Shown: positions 60,825-64,000 of the stretch, in pieces
Layout: each line of letters starts with the position of its first letter
How positions within the stretch are numbered: position 1 is the first letter of the stretch
Source of the DNA: Candidatus Anammoxibacter sp.
Lineage (GTDB): Bacteria > Planctomycetota > Brocadiia > Brocadiales > Anammoxibacteraceae
DNA: 64,000 nt
Direction of reading: 5' to 3'
Assembly (NCBI GenBank): GCA_021777105.1
Contig: JAIQZQ010000073.1
Coordinates: 1 to 64,000, forward strand
Position numbers and translations under genes: made by a program
Notes under the pieces: model-generated
What the model was told of the DNA's origin: nothing
Databases searched by the model: none
Seen by the model: the letters and a program-made list of their open reading frames with translations, nothing else

Positions 60825-61223
60825 ATGAGTATGAATGATCCAATTGCAGATTTGCTGACAAGGATTAGAAATGCAAATATGATATGCCGGGATAAAGTTG
60901 ACATTCCAAGCTCAAAAATAAAAATAGGCATAGTGAATGTATTAAAAAATGAAGGCTTTATCAATGATTATAAAGAAATAGAAGACGGTCCTAAGAAGAC
61001 TCTTATAGTCTATTTAAAGTATGGGTCTATGAAGAAAAAAGTTCTTAATAGTTTAGTAAGGGAAAGTAAAGGCGGAAAGAGAGTTTATAAAAAAGTTGAA
61101 GAGATTGGAAATGTTCTTGGAGGTATCGGCATAAGAATACTTTCAACATCAAAAGGTATTTTAAGCGATAAAGAGTGTAAAAGAGAGAATATTGGCGGTG
61201 AACTTTTATGCACTATATGGTAG
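60825..61223 (+). CDS. rpsH: 30S ribosomal protein S8
   Basis: 16S-binding protein and, in enterobacteria, regulator of the spc operon. NDPIADLLTRIRNANM at the start, GIRILSTSKGILSDKECKRE near the end. 132 aa. AGGAGATTTAGGG upstream supports ATG 60825. Confidence 0.97.
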   Translation: MSMNDPIADLLTRIRNANMICRDKVDIPSSKIKIGIVNVLKNEGFINDYKEIEDGPKKTLIVYLKYGSMKKKVLNSLVRESKGGKRVYKKVEEIGNVLGGIGIRILSTSKGILSDKECKRENIGGELLCTIW

Positions 61224-61296
61224 GTATATGATAACAATATAGTATTTTTAAGTAGATGTTTGAGTTTAATATTTTAATGTTGGGAAATTATCAAAA

Positions 61297-61857
61297 ATGT
61301 CAAGAATTGCAATAAAACCTATAAAGATACCTAGCAATGTTAAAGTTACATTAGCAAATGGACAGGTAAAAGTTAAGGGCCCAAAGGGCGAATTGATTCA
61401 GGTGTTACATCCCGCTATTAATCTTGATATTAATGAGAAAGATAGTTCTGTAAAAGTTTTATGCCCATCTCCAAAGAAAAATGAAAAAGGTATTTTAGGT
61501 TTGTTTTATTCTTTAATATCTAATATGGTTATTGGCGTAACAGATGGTTTTTTTAAAGGGCTTGAGATTATTGGTTTAGGTTTTAGTGTTAAAACTCAAG
61601 GCAAAAAATTAGTATTACAAATAGGGTTTTCTCATCCGGTTGATATGGATATACCTGAAGGGATTGAAGTTGAAATAATCAACCAAACTAATCCTGGAAA
61701 ATTAAACATTAAAGGACCGGATAAGCAGGTTGTTGGCCAATTTGCTGCAAATATTAGAAGGATTCGGCCACCAGAGCCTTACAAAGGCAAAGGTATTAAA
61801 TATGTAGACGAGCAAATTCGTCGAAAAGCTGGTAAAGCATTATCAACAGGGGCATAA
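61297..61857 (+). CDS. rplF: 50S ribosomal protein L6
   Basis: Two-domain protein near the factor-binding site. The opening SRIAIKPIKIPSNVKV and the signature VGQFAANIRRIRPPEPYKGK near the end are present. 186 aa. Confidence 0.97.
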   Translation: MSRIAIKPIKIPSNVKVTLANGQVKVKGPKGELIQVLHPAINLDINEKDSSVKVLCPSPKKNEKGILGLFYSLISNMVIGVTDGFFKGLEIIGLGFSVKTQGKKLVLQIGFSHPVDMDIPEGIEVEIINQTNPGKLNIKGPDKQVVGQFAANIRRIRPPEPYKGKGIKYVDEQIRRKAGKALSTGA

Positions 61858-61860
61858 TCA

Positions 61861-62229
61861 ATGCAAGAAATTAAGAGAAAATTAGTAAGACGAAAGAGAA
61901 GACATTTAAGGCTAAGGAAACGTGTTATTGGAACATGCGCAAGGCCTCGTCTTAGTGTTAATAGAACATTGAAGAATATTTTTTGCCAATTGATTAATGA
62001 TATTGATGGCAAAACATTAGCAAGTGCTTCTTCTCTTTTAAAAGAAATAAAAGATAAGCAACCATATGGCGGGAATAAAAAAGCCGCAGAGTTAGTTGGT
62101 GAAAAAATTGCTGAAGACGCAGTTAAATTAGGTGTTAAAGATGTTGTTTTTGATAGAAGCGGCTATAAGTATCATGGTAGAATACAATCGCTAGCTGAGA
62201 GCGCAAAAAAAAATGGTTTAAATTTTTAA
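61861..62229 (+). CDS. rplR: 50S ribosomal protein L18
   Basis: 5S rRNA-binding protein. RPRLSVNRTLKNIFCQLIND and VVFDRSGYKYHGRIQSLAES are family motifs. 122 aa. It begins 3 bases after the rplF stop; the ribosome site must lie within rplF, and GGGGC is seen just before it. Confidence 0.96.
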   Translation: MQEIKRKLVRRKRRHLRLRKRVIGTCARPRLSVNRTLKNIFCQLINDIDGKTLASASSLLKEIKDKQPYGGNKKAAELVGEKIAEDAVKLGVKDVVFDRSGYKYHGRIQSLAESAKKNGLNF

Positions 62230-62245
62230 AGGAAGGAGCTTTTGT

Positions 62246-62728
62246 TTGGGTAAAGATGACGTAAATAAAAGTTTAGATGAAATTGTTGTTCAAATTAATC
62301 GATGCACTAATGTAACAAAAGGTGGTAAGACTCTTAGTTTTAGCGCTTTAATTGTTGTAGGTGATAGGAATGGCAATGTTGGGTATGGATTTGGCAAATC
62401 ACGCAATGTGCCTGGCGCAGTAGCAAAGGCCACTAAGGACGCAAGAAGGCAAATACAAAAAGTAGTCCTGAAAAATAATACAATACCACATGAAGTCAAT
62501 GGTAAATTTCTATCTTCAAAAGTTTTCATGAAACCTGCTACCAAAGGAACAGGTATAAAGGCAGGTGCTTCTGTAAGAGCATTGCTTGAATTAGTGGGTA
62601 TAAAAGATGTATTAACTAAATGTTATGGTAATAGAAATCCTATAAATGTGGTTAAAGCGACTATGGAAGGTTTATTAGCATTACAAAATAAAGAGGAAAT
62701 TGCAAAATTAAGAGGTGTTTCATTATGA
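62246..62728 (+). CDS. rpsE: 30S ribosomal protein S5
   Basis: Accuracy protein at the mRNA entry. VTKGGKTLSFSALIVVGDRN and GVRALLELVGIKD-type motif (ASVRALLELVGIKDVLTKCY) are intact. The start is TTG 62246 with GGAAGGAG at 62231-62238. 160 aa. Its stop overlaps rplO by 4 bases (ATGA), leaving no space for rpmD. Confidence 0.96.
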   Translation: MGKDDVNKSLDEIVVQINRCTNVTKGGKTLSFSALIVVGDRNGNVGYGFGKSRNVPGAVAKATKDARRQIQKVVLKNNTIPHEVNGKFLSSKVFMKPATKGTGIKAGASVRALLELVGIKDVLTKCYGNRNPINVVKATMEGLLALQNKEEIAKLRGVSL

Positions 62729-63165
62729 AGCTAAGCGATCTTAAAGCATTTGATTTAGACAGGAAAAAGAAAAAAAGAATCGGTAGAGGCGCAGGGTCGG
62801 GTCATGGAAAGACTTGTTGCCGCGGATCAAAGGGAGCCGGGTCAAGATCTGGAGTAGAATATGGTCCGCTTTTTGAAGGTGGTCAAATGCCGTTATTTAG
62901 GAGATTGCCAAAACGTGGTTTTAATAATATATTTAAAAAAGATTATAATATTGTAAATTTAAAGCAGTTAGATGTTTTTTCTGATAATGAAGTTGTTGAT
63001 ATTAATAGTTTAAAGGAAAAAGGCATTATTAAAAAAATCAAAGACGGGGTTAAGGTTCTAGCAGTTGGAGAGATAAAAAAACCTCTTCAGATAATTGCTA
63101 ACAGATTTAGTAAAAGCGCATTGAAAAGTATAAAAGATGCAGGAGGGGAACCCAAGTTTGTATGA
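62725..63165 (+). CDS. rplO: 50S ribosomal protein L15
   Basis: Late-assembly 50S protein. KKKKRIGRGAGSGHGKTCCR, the Gly-rich N-terminal stretch, and FEGGQMPLFRRLPKRGFNN are signatures. 146 aa. Overlaps rpsE and secY by 4 bases each. Confidence 0.97.
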   Translation: MKLSDLKAFDLDRKKKKRIGRGAGSGHGKTCCRGSKGAGSRSGVEYGPLFEGGQMPLFRRLPKRGFNNIFKKDYNIVNLKQLDVFSDNEVVDINSLKEKGIIKKIKDGVKVLAVGEIKKPLQIIANRFSKSALKSIKDAGGEPKFV

Positions 63166-64000
63166 TTGAACAATTTGGCAACATATTCAAAATTCCCGAA
63201 CTTCGGAAAAAAATATTAATTACATTAGGTTTATTAGCTATTTGTAGGATAGGGGTTTACATTCCTATGCCGGGTATAGATACCGGTGTCCTTAAAGAGT
63301 ATTTCAACCAATTTACACAGTCAGGCGTAGGGCAGCTACTTGGTTTAGTTGACTTGTTTGCTGGTGGTGCTATGAGCACCGGTGCTATTTTTGGTTTAGG
63401 GATAATGCCTTACATAAGCGCGTCTATTATATTCCAGCTTTTAGTTGGAGTAGTTCCGGCATTAGAGCGTTTGCAAAAGGAAGGTGAAGTTGGAAGAAAG
63501 AAAATAAACCAATATACTAGAATCGCCACAGTTGGGCTGTGTTTGTTTCAAGCCTTTGTAATGTCGCGCACTCTTTATACTATAGATGTAAACGGTGTGC
63601 CGGTTGTCCCTACATATCTTCAAGGTGTTGGTTTTCAGTTAATGGCCGCTTTGCTTCTTACTACTGGCACTATGTTTCTTATGTGGATAGGGGAACAAAT
63701 TGATGAATGCGGAATAGGAAGCGGTATATCTTTAGTTATTATGATTAGCATTATTGACAGGCTGCCATGGGCTTTGTCTCAACTTTTTCAGAATTTTACA
63801 TTTTCAGTTGCTCCGGCAGAGCATGAAGTTGGGATTGTTAAAGTTATAATACTTATAGGGGTTTTATTGTCTATAGTAGGCGGGGTTGTTTATATTACCC
63901 AAGGACAAAGACGTATACCTGTTCAACAAGCGAGACATACAAGAGGGCGTAAGGTGTATGGTGGACAAAAACATTATCTTCCTCTTAAAGTAAATCAAGC
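63162..64000 (+). CDS. secY: Preprotein translocase subunit SecY (partial, runs off the window)
   Basis: Channel-forming subunit of the Sec translocon. From ATG 63162 (ATGA overlap with rplO) the frame reads MIEQFGNIFKIPELRKKILI, then CRIGVYIPMPGID, the plug region SGVGQLLGLVDLFAGGAMS, GIMPYISASIIFQLL and GEVGRKKINQYTR. These are standard N-terminal SecY features. About 279 codons are present, and no stop occurs before the right edge. Confidence 0.97.
   Translation, partial: MIEQFGNIFKIPELRKKILITLGLLAICRIGVYIPMPGIDTGVLKEYFNQFTQSGVGQLLGLVDLFAGGAMSTGAIFGLGIMPYISASIIFQLLVGVVPALERLQKEGEVGRKKINQYTRIATVGLCLFQAFVMSRTLYTIDVNGVPVVPTYLQGVGFQLMAALLLTTGTMFLMWIGEQIDECGIGSGISLVIMISIIDRLPWALSQLFQNFTFSVAPAEHEVGIVKVIILIGVLLSIVGGVVYITQGQRRIPVQQARHTRGRKVYGGQKHYLPLKVNQ

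Overview
The window reads as a chromosome segment from an uncultured diderm bacterium, most likely of the Planctomycetota or a neighbouring PVC lineage. The taxonomic call is an inference. It rests on the style of EF-Tu (a CxC-x4-CxxC insertion), of L2 and RpoB, on the absence of rpmD between rpsE and rplO, and on LptF/G-type and GDP-mannose genes that imply an outer membrane. No rRNA, CRISPR array, prophage or origin was seen.

Layout. 1-12 kb is accessory: a 7-bp tandem repeat, a frameshifted KAP ATPase-FGE/sulfatase fusion whose 3' end looks like a diversity-generating-retroelement variable region, a RAYT transposase boxed by inverted REP hairpins, a THEP1 NTPase, a short YD-repeat/Ig-like exported protein, a 1679-aa RHS protein with a propeller-like N-terminus, an AlkD glycosylase, and a toxin-antitoxin (TA) pair whose toxin is frameshifted. 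12-17 kb is a minus-strand run: larC, ilvN, ilvC, leuA and a zinc-ribbon membrane protein. 17.4-30 kb is a patchwork. It holds a deoxyribosyltransferase/TIR-like protein, an FkbM methyltransferase, tRNA-His, several TA modules (two with toxin stubs), a TIR protein overlapping a membrane ATPase that carries a (GIA)n minisatellite, a RadC-like JAB protein, a flavoprotein, and at least nine families of small dispersed or palindromic repeats, including one MITE-like element. 30-37 kb is housekeeping: RadC with a Cys cluster, a membrane protein, aroC, an LptF/G permease, deoB and gmd.

From 37.1 kb to the right edge is the translation/transcription supercluster, all on the plus strand: four tRNAs, tuf, rpmG, tRNA-Trp, secE, nusG, rplKAJL, rpoBC, rpsL, rpsG, fusA, rpsJ, rplC-D-W-B, rpsS, rplV, rpsC, rplP, rpmC, rpsQ, rplN-X-E, rpsN, rpsH, rplF-R, rpsE, rplO and the start of secY. 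The beta, str, S10 and spc operons are thus fused end to end. This part is visibly more A+T-rich than the 5-17 kb and 30-37 kb regions.

The best candidates for something new are (i) the KAP-FGE protein with an adenine-mutagenesis-like codon pattern at its C-terminus but no reverse transcriptase or template in view, and (ii) the TIR/membrane-ATPase gene pair, with a degenerate second ATPase domain in the TIR protein and an in-frame 12-bp repeat encoding much of the membrane region of the ATPase. A third theme is that three TA modules keep an intact antitoxin next to a broken toxin, in a region full of repeat debris.
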